This document shows positions 8,359 to 16,613 of a stretch of 64,000 nucleotides of DNA, piece after piece; the first letter of the stretch is position 1, and each line of letters begins with the position of its first letter. The notes beneath the pieces were generated by a model. It was given only the letters and a program-made list of their open reading frames with translations. It made no database searches and was not told where the DNA came from. Origin of the DNA: Streptomyces capitiformicae (GTDB lineage: Bacteria; Actinomycetota; Actinomycetes; Streptomycetales; Streptomycetaceae). The stretch lies in assembly GCF_002214185.1 (NCBI RefSeq), contig NZ_CP022161.1, forward strand, positions 5,525,486 to 5,589,485, read 5' to 3'. Both the position numbers and the translations under genes were made by a program.

Positions 8359-9378
8359 CTAACTACTGGCGCGCAGCCGGCGCGAGATGACGTAGTTGAT
8401 GATCCCGATCACGATGAGGATCAGGAACATCGTCCAGGCGATGGCGGAGGCGCGGCCCAGGTGCTGGTTCACCCAGCCCTGCTCGTACATGTACAGGCCG
8501 AGTGTCTGGAACTGGTGCTGCGGTCCGCCGGAGGCACCCTTGTTGGCGTCGAACATCAGCGGCTCGGCGAAGAGCTGCGAGGCGCCGATGGTCGACACGA
8601 CGACGGTGAACAGGATCGTCGGGCGCAGCGACGGCAGCGTCACATGGAGGAACTGCTTCCAGCGGCTGGCGCCGTCGAGGGCCGCCGACTCGTACAGGTC
8701 CTGCGGGATCGCCTGCATCGCGGCCAGGTAGATCAGCGCGTTGTAGCCGGTCCAGCGCCAGATGACGATGGACGAGACGGCGATCTGCGCGTACCACTTG
8801 TCGTTCTGCCAGTCGATGTTGTCGACGCCGAACAGGCCCAGGAACCAGTTGATCATGCCGTAGTCGCGGCCGAAGAGCAGCACGAAGACGAGGGTCGCCG
8901 CGGCGATCGACGTGGCGTACGGCGCGAGCATCACGACCCGGAAGAAGTTCGAGGCGCGCAGCTTGTAGTTGAGGAGGTGCGCGATGCCCAGCGCCATCAT
9001 CAACTGCGGGACGGTCGAGATGATCCCGATGGTGAAGGTGTTCCTCGCCGCGTTCCAGTAGAACTCGTCGTCGAAGATCCGGGTGTAGTTGCGCAGCCCC
9101 GCCCACTCCATGTCGGTGGGCGCGGTCAGCTCCACCGTGTGCAGCGAGGCCCACGCCGTGTAGATCAGCGGGAACATGCCGAACGCGATGAAGAGCATGA
9201 AGAACGGCGAGACGAAGGCGTACGGGCTCCAGCGCACGTCCCGCTGCCAGCGGCGGGACAGCCGGGCGCGCTTGCGGAGCGTCTCAGGTGACTCGACGGG
9301 CGGACGGGCCGGGGCCGCGCCCCCCTCCTTGGCGGGGGGCGCGGCGGCGGTGTCGTGCGTGGGTGCCGTTCCGGTCAC
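8359..9378 (-). CDS. cebF: Cellobiose/cellotriose ABC transporter permease
   Basis: A MalF-type permease with six membrane spans and an EAA motif (YESAALDGASRWKQFLHVTLP region). I choose GTG at 9378 because GGAGG lies six bases upstream; an in-frame ATG at 9399 has poorer spacing and would only add seven residues. The N-terminal ~40 residues are a Pro/Ala-rich cytoplasmic leader. It partners CebG. A 227-base gap separates it from cebE, which often lowers permease expression relative to the binding protein. Confidence 0.93.
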   Translation of the reverse strand: MTGTAPTHDTAAAPPAKEGGAAPARPPVESPETLRKRARLSRRWQRDVRWSPYAFVSPFFMLFIAFGMFPLIYTAWASLHTVELTAPTDMEWAGLRNYTRIFDDEFYWNAARNTFTIGIISTVPQLMMALGIAHLLNYKLRASNFFRVVMLAPYATSIAAATLVFVLLFGRDYGMINWFLGLFGVDNIDWQNDKWYAQIAVSSIVIWRWTGYNALIYLAAMQAIPQDLYESAALDGASRWKQFLHVTLPSLRPTILFTVVVSTIGASQLFAEPLMFDANKGASGGPQHQFQTLGLYMYEQGWVNQHLGRASAIAWTMFLILIVIGIINYVISRRLRASS

Positions 9379-9399
9379 CTGAGGCCTCCAGAGAGGCAT

Positions 9400-9605
9400 C
9401 GACCCTCAGGCCGGGGTCCAGGCACCATCCACACAATCGGGTGAACGGCGCTCGATGCGTTGCGAGAACCAAGCATGCGACTGGATCCTTGATGTCGACC
9501 GGGCTGGTTCCAACCCGGCTGGTGTTGATCGCGGAAGACTCGATCGCTCGCTGAGCGGCCGAGCGGCGTGAGCCAGGAATCCCTCTGCTCCGGCCGGGGG
9601 AGGGT
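9400..9605 (-). other. cebE-cebF intergenic gap
   Basis: About 200 bases without a gene. Only weak inverted repeats are visible (around 9498-9525 and 9552-9570); none is a convincing terminator, so the operon probably reads through. Confidence 0.4.
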
Positions 9606-10970
9606 TCAATGCTCCAGGTTGTTGTCGATGGTCTTGGTGGCGTTGGTCCAAGCCTCCTCGGGAGACTTGCCCTGCGTCACCAGGATGACGCCGTTGTCGG
9701 TCAGGCCCTGCTGGATGATCTGGTCCTTCGGGCCGACCACCTGCACCGGGAGCTCGGCGGCCAGCGGCGCGTAGATCTGGCCGATCGGGGCGTCACCGGT
9801 CATCTTGTTCTTCGCGTCCTTCACCAGCGGCAGATCGTACGCGGCCTGCGCGGTCGGGAAGCTGCCGCGCTTGGAGAAGAGCTTGGCCTGCTGCTCGGGC
9901 GCGGTCAGCCAGGCGGCCAGCTTCGCGGCCTCCTCGGTGTTCTTGCCCGACTTCGGCACGCTGAGGAAGGAGCCGCCCCAGTTGGCGGCCTTCGGCGGCG
10001 CGGCAACGTCCCACTTGCCGGCGTTCTCCGGCTTCGACTTGCCCTCGATGTAGCCGAGCATCCACGGCGGGCAGGCCATCGCGGCGAACTTGCTGTTGGC
10101 GATCGTGGTGTCCCAGGCCGGCTGGAACTGCGTCTGGTTGCCGATCAGGCCGGCCTCGGCGGCCTCGGCGGTCAGGTCGAACGCCCTCTTGACGGCCGGG
10201 TTCGTCTTGTAGATGACCTCGCCGGAGGCGTTGTAGAACCGCTCCTCCTCACTGCCGACGATGGCGTTGAACAGGCCGCCGGGGGAGTCCATGAAGGTGG
10301 TGCCCTTGGGGCCCTTCGCCTTGTAGTCCTTGCCGACATCGACGAGCTTCGCCCAGTCGCCCGTCCACAGCTTGCCGACCTCCTCGCGGTCGGTGGGCAG
10401 ACCGGCCGCCGCGAAGAGGTCCTTGCGGTAGCAGATGGCCATCGGTCCGACGTCGGTGCCGAGTCCGATCGTCTGGCCGTTCTCCGCGGTCCCCTGCTCC
10501 CACTTCCAGGGCAGGTAGTCGCTCTCCTTGCCGTACTTGGACAGGTCGACGAACTTGTCGCTGTACTTCTGCACCACTTCGGCGATGTTGCCGACTTCGA
10601 TGCCCTGGATGTCCTGGAGGCCGCTGTTGGTGGTGAGATGGTTGACCAGTGGCGGGTAGTAGTTCTCGTTCCGCTCGACCACGGTCTGGTCGATGTCGAT
10701 GTTCGGGTTCAGCTTCTCGTACTCGGCGTACAGCCCGGCCTCCTCGAAGCCGAAGCTGCCGAAGAGCCCCAGGGTGATCTTGGTCTTGCCGCCGGCGCCG
10801 CCGTCCGACGAGCCGCCTTCCTCGTCCTTGCCGTCATCGGCACAGCCGGCCAGCAGCCCGGCGCCCAGCGCGGCGACGGCCGCGATGACCACCGTCTTTC
10901 GCGTACTGCGGGCGATACGGGTGCCCCCGCCCGACCGCAGCCGAGTGTGGGGGAGGGTACGTGCTCGCAT
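9606..10970 (-). CDS. cebE: Cellobiose/cellotriose-binding lipoprotein
   Basis: A 454-residue extracellular solute-binding protein. The N-terminus has Arg residues, a hydrophobic stretch and lipobox LLAGC with Cys at residue 43, so it is membrane-anchored outside the cell. The body has the features of family 1 sugar-binding proteins (ITLGLFGSFGFEEAGLYAEY ... MDSPGGLFNAIVGSEE). The ATG at 10970 is preceded by AGGAGG. It captures cello-oligosaccharides for CebFG. An exact CebR box lies 117 bases upstream, so the operon is induced when cellobiose releases CebR. Confidence 0.95.
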   Translation of the reverse strand: MRARTLPHTRLRSGGGTRIARSTRKTVVIAAVAALGAGLLAGCADDGKDEEGGSSDGGAGGKTKITLGLFGSFGFEEAGLYAEYEKLNPNIDIDQTVVERNENYYPPLVNHLTTNSGLQDIQGIEVGNIAEVVQKYSDKFVDLSKYGKESDYLPWKWEQGTAENGQTIGLGTDVGPMAICYRKDLFAAAGLPTDREEVGKLWTGDWAKLVDVGKDYKAKGPKGTTFMDSPGGLFNAIVGSEEERFYNASGEVIYKTNPAVKRAFDLTAEAAEAGLIGNQTQFQPAWDTTIANSKFAAMACPPWMLGYIEGKSKPENAGKWDVAAPPKAANWGGSFLSVPKSGKNTEEAAKLAAWLTAPEQQAKLFSKRGSFPTAQAAYDLPLVKDAKNKMTGDAPIGQIYAPLAAELPVQVVGPKDQIIQQGLTDNGVILVTQGKSPEEAWTNATKTIDNNLEH

Positions 10971-11086
10971 TGCGTCCTCCTGATGCCTTGACGTGCCGAC
11001 CCCCCGGCCAACTGCGTTGTTGGGCCCGTTTGTGCTAGCTGCGGCTCGGGCGGGGAACGTGCGGGATGTGTAAGTGCCAGGCCCTG

Positions 11087-11100
11087 TGGGAGCGCTCCCA
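11087..11100. promoter_or_regulatory. CebR box upstream of cebE
   Basis: TGGGAGCGCTCCCA is a perfect 14-base palindrome identical to the published CebR operator. It lies in the cebE-cebR divergent region, closer to cebE. Confidence 0.92.
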
Positions 11101-11470
11101 CAAGTGATGTGTTGAAGAGTCGTCGGTTCGTGCGGGGGTGTCAAGGGAGCGGGCGCAGAGATATGTCTTCGGTTATCGGGCTGTTAACTAACCCGGGGGG
11201 TGGAGGCGGGGCGCGGCAGGGAGGGGCAGGGGAGGTGCTACGGGGTGGCGGGTGAGGTGCCCGGGGGCGACGGGGCGCACCGATTGGCAGCCGTCTCACC
11301 GCCGGATCGCGTTCCCAGCGTATCGGCGGGACGAATCTGCCCATCACCGTCGCGGGCCGGGCGGAGGGCCCCGGCGGAGGTCCCCGAACATCAATGACCA
11401 CTTCCCGGGCCTCGTACGAGGATCAGGACTGTTAGATTCCACGCCAGCGGGGTGTGAACGGGAGGCGACC

Positions 11471-12529
11471 ATGGTGGCAGGCCACGGAGCACGGGGCCGT
11501 AGCGGCCGCCGGCCGACGCTGGAAGAGGTCGCGGCCCGGGCCGGTGTCGGCCGGGGCACGGTGTCCCGGGTGATCAACGGCTCGCCGAGGGTCAGCGAGG
11601 CGACCCGCGCGGCGGTCGAGGCGGCGGTCGCGGAGCTCGGTTACGTCCCGAACACGGCGGCCCGCGCCCTCGCGGCGAACCGCACCGATGCGATCGCGAT
11701 GGTCGTCCCCGAGCCGGAGACCCGCTTCTTCGCCGAGCCGTACTTCTCCGACATGCTGAAGGGCGTCGGCGCCCAGCTCTCCGACACGGAGATGCAGCTC
11801 CTGCTGATCTTCGCGGGCAGCGACCGGGAGCGCCGCCGTCTGGCCCAGTACCTGGCGGCGCACCGCGTGGACGGCGTCCTTCTGGTTTCTGTACACGCGG
11901 ACGACCCGCTGCCCGATTTGCTTTCACAACTGGAAATCCCGGCGGTGATCAGCGGCCCCCGCTCCGAGCACGAGACGCTCCCTTCCGTCGACTCCGACAA
12001 CTACGGCGGCGGCCGCTCGGCGGTGGAACACCTGATCGCGCGCGGCCGTACCCGGATAGCCACGATCACCGGCCGCCTCGACGTCTACGGCGCCCAGCGC
12101 CGTATCGACGGCTACCGCGAGGCCCTGGCGGACGCCGGCCGTGAGGTCGACGAGCGTCTGATCGTCTCCGGCGACTTCACGGAGGAGGGCGGCCGCAGGG
12201 CGATGACCGAACTCCTGTCCCGCTGCCCCGATCTGGACGCGGTCTTCGCCGAGTCGGACGTCATGGCGGCCGGCGCCCGGCAGGTCCTCCGCGAGGCCGG
12301 CCGCCGCATACCCGACGACGTGGCCCTCGTCGGCTACGACGACTCGGCCATCGCCCGCCACATGGACCCACCCCTGACCAGCGTCCGCCAGCCCATCGAG
12401 GAAATGGGCCGAGCCATGATCGACCTCCTCCTCGACGAGATCGCCGACCGCCGCCCGGCGGTGTCCCGGGGCCTGGACCGCCGCCAGGTGGTGCTGCCTA
12501 CGGAGCTGGTGACGCGGGCTTCTTCCTGA
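11471..12529 (+). CDS. cebR: LacI-family repressor of the cellobiose operon
   Basis: A 352-residue LacI/GalR protein: N-terminal HTH (TLEEVAARAGVGRGTVSRVI) with hinge helix (NTAARALAANRT), then a periplasmic-binding-protein-like sensor domain ending VVLPTELVTR. GGGAGGCGACC precedes the ATG at 11471. It is divergent from cebE. CebR binds 14-base palindromes and lets go when cellobiose binds; in S. scabiei it also controls thaxtomin genes. No CebR box is seen immediately before cebR itself. Confidence 0.95.
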   Translation: MVAGHGARGRSGRRPTLEEVAARAGVGRGTVSRVINGSPRVSEATRAAVEAAVAELGYVPNTAARALAANRTDAIAMVVPEPETRFFAEPYFSDMLKGVGAQLSDTEMQLLLIFAGSDRERRRLAQYLAAHRVDGVLLVSVHADDPLPDLLSQLEIPAVISGPRSEHETLPSVDSDNYGGGRSAVEHLIARGRTRIATITGRLDVYGAQRRIDGYREALADAGREVDERLIVSGDFTEEGGRRAMTELLSRCPDLDAVFAESDVMAAGARQVLREAGRRIPDDVALVGYDDSAIARHMDPPLTSVRQPIEEMGRAMIDLLLDEIADRRPAVSRGLDRRQVVLPTELVTRASS

Positions 12530-12626
12530 CTGACCTCATGGTGTGAAGGCGGGAATGGGCCACGCGCCCGGACCCCCCGTCAACGCTTCGCGTGTGCGGG
12601 GGAGTTCGCGACCGAGTCGAGAACAT

Positions 12627-12666
12627 GATGAAGGGCCAGCCCGTTGGAACGGACTGGCCCTTCATC
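12627..12666 (-). terminator. Terminator of the tRNA-His gene
   Basis: Perfect 13-base arms (GATGAAGGGCCAG, 12627-12639; CTGGCCCTTCATC, 12654-12666) just downstream of the tRNA on its strand. It may also stop cebR transcription from the other side. Confidence 0.75.
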
Positions 12667-12672
12667 GATCAG

Positions 12673-12746
12673 GGTGAGTGACGGGACTCGAACCCGCGAC
12701 ATCCTGGACCACAACCAGGTGCTCTACCAGCTGAGCTACACCCACC
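12673..12746 (-). tRNA. tRNA-His (anticodon GTG)
   Basis: The reverse strand folds as a cloverleaf: a 7-base acceptor stem GTGGGTG with CACTCAC, D arm GCTC...GAGC, anticodon arm CTGG-TTGTGGT-CCAG with GTG at the wobble/middle/third positions, and T arm with GGTTCGAGTCC. An extra 5' G opposite discriminator C (the G-1/C73 pair) is the hallmark of tRNA-His. No CCA is encoded. Confidence 0.95.
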
Positions 12747-12838
12747 ATGACCGGCGGTTCATCCGAAGGTTTCACCGACCGGCCGAGAAAAAGTGTACAG
12801 GGTCTGAAGGGGTGCTCGCGCACGCCTTTGTCGGCGGG

Positions 12839-13441
12839 TTACCGCGCAGGCAGGACGTGCTTGGCGGCGATCGTGCGGGCCGTGTCCGAGTCCGGGCCGG
12901 GCTGGGGGACGAAGATCGCCTCGCGGTAGTAGCGGAGCTCGGCGATGGATTCGCGGATGTCGGCGAGGGCCCGGTGGTTGCCGTTCTTCTCGGGGCTGTT
13001 GAAGTACGCCCTCGGGTACCAGCGGCGGGCCAGCTCCTTGATGGAGGAGACGTCCACGATGCGGTAGTGGAGGTAGTCCTCCAGGGTCGGCATGTCCCGG
13101 AACAGGAAGCCCCGGTCCGTGCCCACCGAGTTGCCGCACAGGGGGGCCTTGCCCGGCTCCTTCACGTGTTCGCGTACGTACGCCAGGACCTGCTCCTCGG
13201 CGTCGGCGAGCGTCGTGCCGCCGGGGAGGGCGTCGAGGAGGCCGGACGCGGTGTGCATCTGGCGCACCACCTCCGGCATGGTCTCCAGTGCCGAGTCCGG
13301 CGGGCGGATGACGATGTCGACTCCCTCGCCGAGTACGTTCAGCTCGGAGTCGGTGACGAGGGCGGCCACCTCGATGAGCGCGTCGTCGGACAGCGAGAGG
13401 CCGGTCATCTCGCAGTCGATCCACACCATGCGATCGTTCAT
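12839..13441 (-). CDS. orn: Oligoribonuclease (DEDDh 3'-5' exoribonuclease)
   Basis: A 200-residue protein with the DEDDh catalytic motifs: [10 protein letters not shown] (D, E), [11 protein letters not shown] (D) and NHRALADI (H, D). Orn degrades 2-5-nt RNAs and pGpG, finishing both RNA turnover and c-di-GMP breakdown. ATG at 13441 is preceded by GGTGAG; a GTG three codons upstream is possible. It lies directly downstream of adpA, as in S. griseus and S. coelicolor, where ornA mutants are slow-growing and sporulate poorly. A 20-base hairpin separates the two genes. Confidence 0.95.
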   Translation of the reverse strand: MNDRMVWIDCEMTGLSLSDDALIEVAALVTDSELNVLGEGVDIVIRPPDSALETMPEVVRQMHTASGLLDALPGGTTLADAEEQVLAYVREHVKEPGKAPLCGNSVGTDRGFLFRDMPTLEDYLHYRIVDVSSIKELARRWYPRAYFNSPEKNGNHRALADIRESIAELRYYREAIFVPQPGPDSDTARTIAAKHVLPAR

Positions 13442-13466
13442 GTGTCTCACCTTACGGCCCGTGACA

Positions 13467-13521
13467 GCCGTACGGCCCGGTCCTGCACCTGGGTGATCAG
13501 GGCAGGACCGGGCCGTACGGC
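13467..13521 (-). terminator. Strong hairpin between adpA and orn
   Basis: Arms 13467-13486 and 13502-13521 are perfect 20-base inverse complements around a 15-base loop. It lies just after the adpA stop on the same strand and before orn, so it probably terminates adpA mRNA, with orn needing its own promoter or partial readthrough. Confidence 0.85.
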
Positions 13522-13534
13522 CACTACTGACGTG

Positions 13535-14770
13535 CTACGGCGCGCTGCGCTGGCCCGGCAGGCGGCCCGTCGCGTACAGCTCCGGCTTGGCGCCCTCCGC
13601 CGACAGCGACGCCGACGGCGCCAGGGCGCTCGCCGCGGCCGTACGACGGGCCTGGAGCGGCACCGGGGCGTGCTCCGGCGCCATCGCCGGCGGTCCGGCG
13701 GTGCTGTGCGCGCCGTTCGGGCCGTCGTGGTGGTCGCCGTGCTTGTCGCCCTGCGGGCGCCGGGCCCGGTACGCCGCCCGGTACGCCGCCGGGGACGAGC
13801 CGAGCTGGCGGCGGAAGTGCCCGCGCAGCGCCACCGGCGAACGGAAGCCGCAGCGTCCCGCGACCTCGTCCACCGAGTAGTCCGACGTCTCCAGCAGCCG
13901 CTGGGCCTGAAGGACCCGCTGGGTGATCAGCCACTGCAGCGGCGCGCTTCCGGTCAGCGACCGGAAACGGCGGTCGAACGTACGGCGGCTCATGTACGCC
14001 CGTGCCGCGAGCGTCTCCACGTCGAACTGCTCGTGGAGGTGCTCCAGTGCCCAGGCGACGACCTCGGCGAGCGGGTCGGCGCCGATCTCCTCTGGTAAAG
14101 ATCGATCGAGATAGCGCTCCTGGCCGCCCGATCGACGCGGTGGCACGACGAGACGCCGGGCCAGGGCCCCTGCCGCCTCGTTGCCGTGGTCCGTCCGCAC
14201 GATGTGCAGACAGAGATCGATTCCGGCTGCGGTGCCGGCCGATGTCAGTACGTCGCCGTCGTCCACGAAGAGCTCTCGTGGGTCGACGTGGACGGACGGA
14301 TAGCGCTTGGCCAGCGTCGGCGCGTACATCCAGTGTGTCGTCGCGGGCCTGCTGTCCAGCAGGCCGGCGGCGGCCAGCACGAAGGCGCCGGTGCACAGCC
14401 CTACGATGCGGGCCCCCTCTTCGTGCGCCCGGCGCAGTGCGTCGAGCGCCTCCTCCGGCGGCGGTGAGGTGATCGAACGCCATGCGGGCACGACCACCGT
14501 GCCCGCCCGTGAGATCGCTTCAAGGCCGTTCGGCGCGGTGAGTTCCAGGCCCCCTGTGGTCCGCAGCGGGCCTTCCTCGCCCGCGCACACCAGCAGGCGG
14601 TAGCGCGGTACGCCGGCGTCCTGGCGGTCGATCCCGAACACCGAAAGCGGTATGGAACTCTCGAAGATGGGGCCGCCGCTGAACAGCAGCACCGCGACGA
14701 TCTCCTTGCGGCGTCGCCCGGAGAGTTTCCGGGCCGCGGCATCCGGCGCGGCGGTGGAGTCGTGGCTCAT
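13535..14770 (-). CDS. adpA: AdpA, AraC/XylS-type master regulator of development
   Basis: 411 residues. N-terminal DJ-1/PfpI-like (GATase-1) dimerisation domain (IVAVLLFSGGPIFESSIPLS, GLCTGAFVLAAAGLL), then an AraC-type double HTH (VETLAARAYMSRRTFDRRF; VDEVAGRCGFRSPVALRGHF) and a His/Pro/Ala-rich tail. AdpA activates aerial growth and secondary-metabolism genes by binding TGGCSNGWWY sites. The linker holds a TTA codon (14096-14098), which makes translation depend on the rare leucyl tRNA bldA. ATG at 14770 with a G-rich ribosome-binding site. Neighbours orn, cebR and the upstream stress protein match the S. coelicolor order. Confidence 0.96.
   Translation of the reverse strand: MSHDSTAAPDAAARKLSGRRRKEIVAVLLFSGGPIFESSIPLSVFGIDRQDAGVPRYRLLVCAGEEGPLRTTGGLELTAPNGLEAISRAGTVVVPAWRSITSPPPEEALDALRRAHEEGARIVGLCTGAFVLAAAGLLDSRPATTHWMYAPTLAKRYPSVHVDPRELFVDDGDVLTSAGTAAGIDLCLHIVRTDHGNEAAGALARRLVVPPRRSGGQERYLDRSLPEEIGADPLAEVVAWALEHLHEQFDVETLAARAYMSRRTFDRRFRSLTGSAPLQWLITQRVLQAQRLLETSDYSVDEVAGRCGFRSPVALRGHFRRQLGSSPAAYRAAYRARRPQGDKHGDHHDGPNGAHSTAGPPAMAPEHAPVPLQARRTAAASALAPSASLSAEGAKPELYATGRLPGQRSAP
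14096..14098 (-). promoter_or_regulatory. bldA-dependent TTA codon in adpA
   Basis: In the reading ...GAT CGA TCT TTA CCA GAG... (Asp-Arg-Ser-Leu-Pro-Glu) between the two domains. TTA is the rarest codon of Streptomyces and the known switch through which bldA controls adpA. Confidence 0.93.
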
Positions 14771-15148
14771 ACTGCTAAGCCCCCCTCGGTGGTCGCGGCT
14801 CCTCGGTTGTGTCGCTCCTGCACGTTTCCCCTTGGTCCTGCACGAGTCCCCCGCCGTAAGACAGTCATGATCGAATCTACTGTGTCCCGTGGTGCCGGCG
14901 TGACCAGTTCGCCATCCGGCACATTGTCGACATGGCAACTTGGCGTGAAGCATTCGATCACGAAGCGTTGCACTCTCGTGCCGTGCAGGGAAGTACGCCT
15001 CGTCTCCGTGGCTGGTCCGCGTAGGGTGCGCGCGGGCCCTGGACCCCTTTCAGTGCAGGTCGAACGGGGGGTGGAGGGGTGCTCGGTCAAGGGGTGTGCG
15101 GGTAGCCGAAGTTGGCTGAAAAGATACGGGCGTGTGCGCGGAAACCGG
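14771..15148. promoter_or_regulatory. adpA upstream region with a candidate AdpA site
   Basis: About 380 bases without a gene, forming the adpA leader and promoter region. TGGCGTGAAG at 14941-14950 fits the AdpA consensus TGGCSNGWWY at nine of ten positions, consistent with the known autorepression of adpA. No clear -10/-35 pair was chosen. A long leader is typical of adpA. Confidence 0.4.
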
Positions 15149-15481
15149 TCAGTCGACCGGCGTACTCGGGCCGGAGTGGCGTCCACCCCTGTGCGCCCCG
15201 GAAGGGGATCGTCCGTGCCGGCCGCGGTGGGGGGTGTGGTCTTCGGCCATCGGGTGGGGGTGGGCGGGGCCGGGTGTGCGGGCCGCGACGCGTTCCGACT
15301 GGCGCAGGAGGATGCGGCAGGCCGCGGTGACCGCGGCGAGGCCGAGTGCAGCGCCTGCCGCGCCGGCCAGGGAGGTGCCGTACCAGACGAGGACCACGGG
15401 GACGAGGACGCAGCTGAAGGCCGCCCAGCGGACCACGTCCGTGGCGGTGTCGGGACGGTCGGGGTGGGACGAGGCGGACAC
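15149..15481 (-). CDS. Small conserved membrane protein
   Basis: A 110-residue protein of unknown function with two hydrophobic helices (AAFSCVLVPVVLVWYGTSLA; AGAALGLAAVTAACRILL) and a His/Pro/Gly-rich hydrophilic tail. GTG start at 15481 with GGGAG upstream. It lies upstream of adpA on the same strand. No catalytic motif is visible; likely an integral membrane protein found next to adpA in other Streptomyces. Confidence 0.65.
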   Translation of the reverse strand: MSASSHPDRPDTATDVVRWAAFSCVLVPVVLVWYGTSLAGAAGAALGLAAVTAACRILLRQSERVAARTPGPAHPHPMAEDHTPHRGRHGRSPSGAHRGGRHSGPSTPVD

Positions 15482-15879
15482 GGGTTGCTCCCTTCTGGCT
15501 CCTCGGGTTCGGCTTACCGGGGTTCAACGCGTGTTCGACCTGTCGGTCACTGGTACCGCCCGGTCGGGTGGCCGCTGAGGGTGGTGCGCCTGCCCGCTCC
15601 CGCGGCGGTCATGCATGGGCCCGGCGGGGCGGGGGTGGTTGCGTTCCTGTGCAAAGCGGCTGTACGTGGCAGCAACCATTGCGTTACGGGCTGGGGGTCG
15701 TGCATGCTCCCTGGAACCCGTGCAGCCGGTGCGGGCTCTGGGCGGAGGAGGCGTGCGGCCGTACCCTTGGGGGTATGGGGTTGGGAAGATGATTCCCGGA
15801 CACGGCTCCGTCGCACACTGACGCCCATCCACGTCGTTCACGTCGTCCCACCCACGAGGATCCAAACGCCGAGACACCC
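15482..15879. other. Divergent intergenic region with small hairpin
   Basis: Roughly 400 bases between two divergent genes. It holds a short stem (CCGTACCC, 15759-15766, with GGGTATGG, 15771-15778, one G-T pair, TTGG loop). Otherwise no feature I can support. Confidence 0.4.
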
Positions 15880-16410
15880 ATGGCCGGTCACGAATTCTTC
15901 GACTCCGCGGACCGCAAGCGGCGGCCCGTCGCCGATCCCACGGCGGCCGATCCCCTGGCGGCGGAAGAGGCACGCCCCACTTGCGATCCCGCCTTCAAGC
16001 ACGGTGTCGTCGTCGGCTTCGACGGTTCGACGTCCAGTGAGCGCGCCCTCGCGTACGCCATCGGCATGGCCCGCCGCTCCGGCTCGGGCCTGATCATCGT
16101 TCACGTGGCCAACCGGCTGCCCACGACCGTGTGGGCCGGCTGCGAGCCGCCCGTGTTCGTCGATGTGCCGGATCACCGGACCGAGGTGCTGGGGCTTGAG
16201 CTGGCCTGTGCGGATTACCTCGCCGAGGTGCCCTGGATCCTCGTCGAGCGCGGGGGCGACATCTGCCACGAACTCGAAGAGGTGGGGCGGGAGTACGAGG
16301 CCGACGCGATCGTCGTCGGTTCCACGCACGGGATCGTCGGGCGGATCTTCGGGTCGGTCGCCGGGCGGCTCGCCAAGCGGGCGCGGCGGCCGGTCATCGT
16401 CATTCCTTAG
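15880..16410 (+). CDS. Universal stress protein (UspA family)
   Basis: 176 residues: a ~40-residue N-terminal extension, then one Usp domain with VVVGFDGSTSSERALAYAIG and the nucleotide-binding signature GSTHGIVGRIFGSVAGRLAK (G-2X-G-9X-G(S/T)) ending in RRPVIVIP. ATP-binding Usp proteins help cells survive stress and stasis, but partners are unknown. The start ATG lacks a clear ribosome-binding site (only CGAG upstream). A strong terminator follows, so it is monocistronic. Confidence 0.9.
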   Translation: MAGHEFFDSADRKRRPVADPTAADPLAAEEARPTCDPAFKHGVVVGFDGSTSSERALAYAIGMARRSGSGLIIVHVANRLPTTVWAGCEPPVFVDVPDHRTEVLGLELACADYLAEVPWILVERGGDICHELEEVGREYEADAIVVGSTHGIVGRIFGSVAGRLAKRARRPVIVIP

Positions 16411-16461
16411 CGGCCGGCTGCGCAGGCCCGGCGTGTTGGGCGGCTCCCGGCGGTATATGAG

Positions 16462-16498
16462 CGGACCCCCCGTGAGCGGTGGCTCACGTGGGGGTCCG
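16462..16498 (+). terminator. Terminator after the universal stress gene
   Basis: CGGACCCCC-CGTGAGC pairs with GCTCACG-TGGGGGTCCG, with one C/T mismatch, around a GGTG loop. Very stable. Confidence 0.8.
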
Positions 16499-16613
16499 GT
16501 CTGTTGTGTGGCCTCTGCGGGTTTGCGGGGGCTGGTCGCGCCCACGCGGCGGAGTCGCATATCGATACAGCCCGCCCTTTAAAGCCCCCCGCGTCCCCTG
16601 CTGAGAAGCCCGC

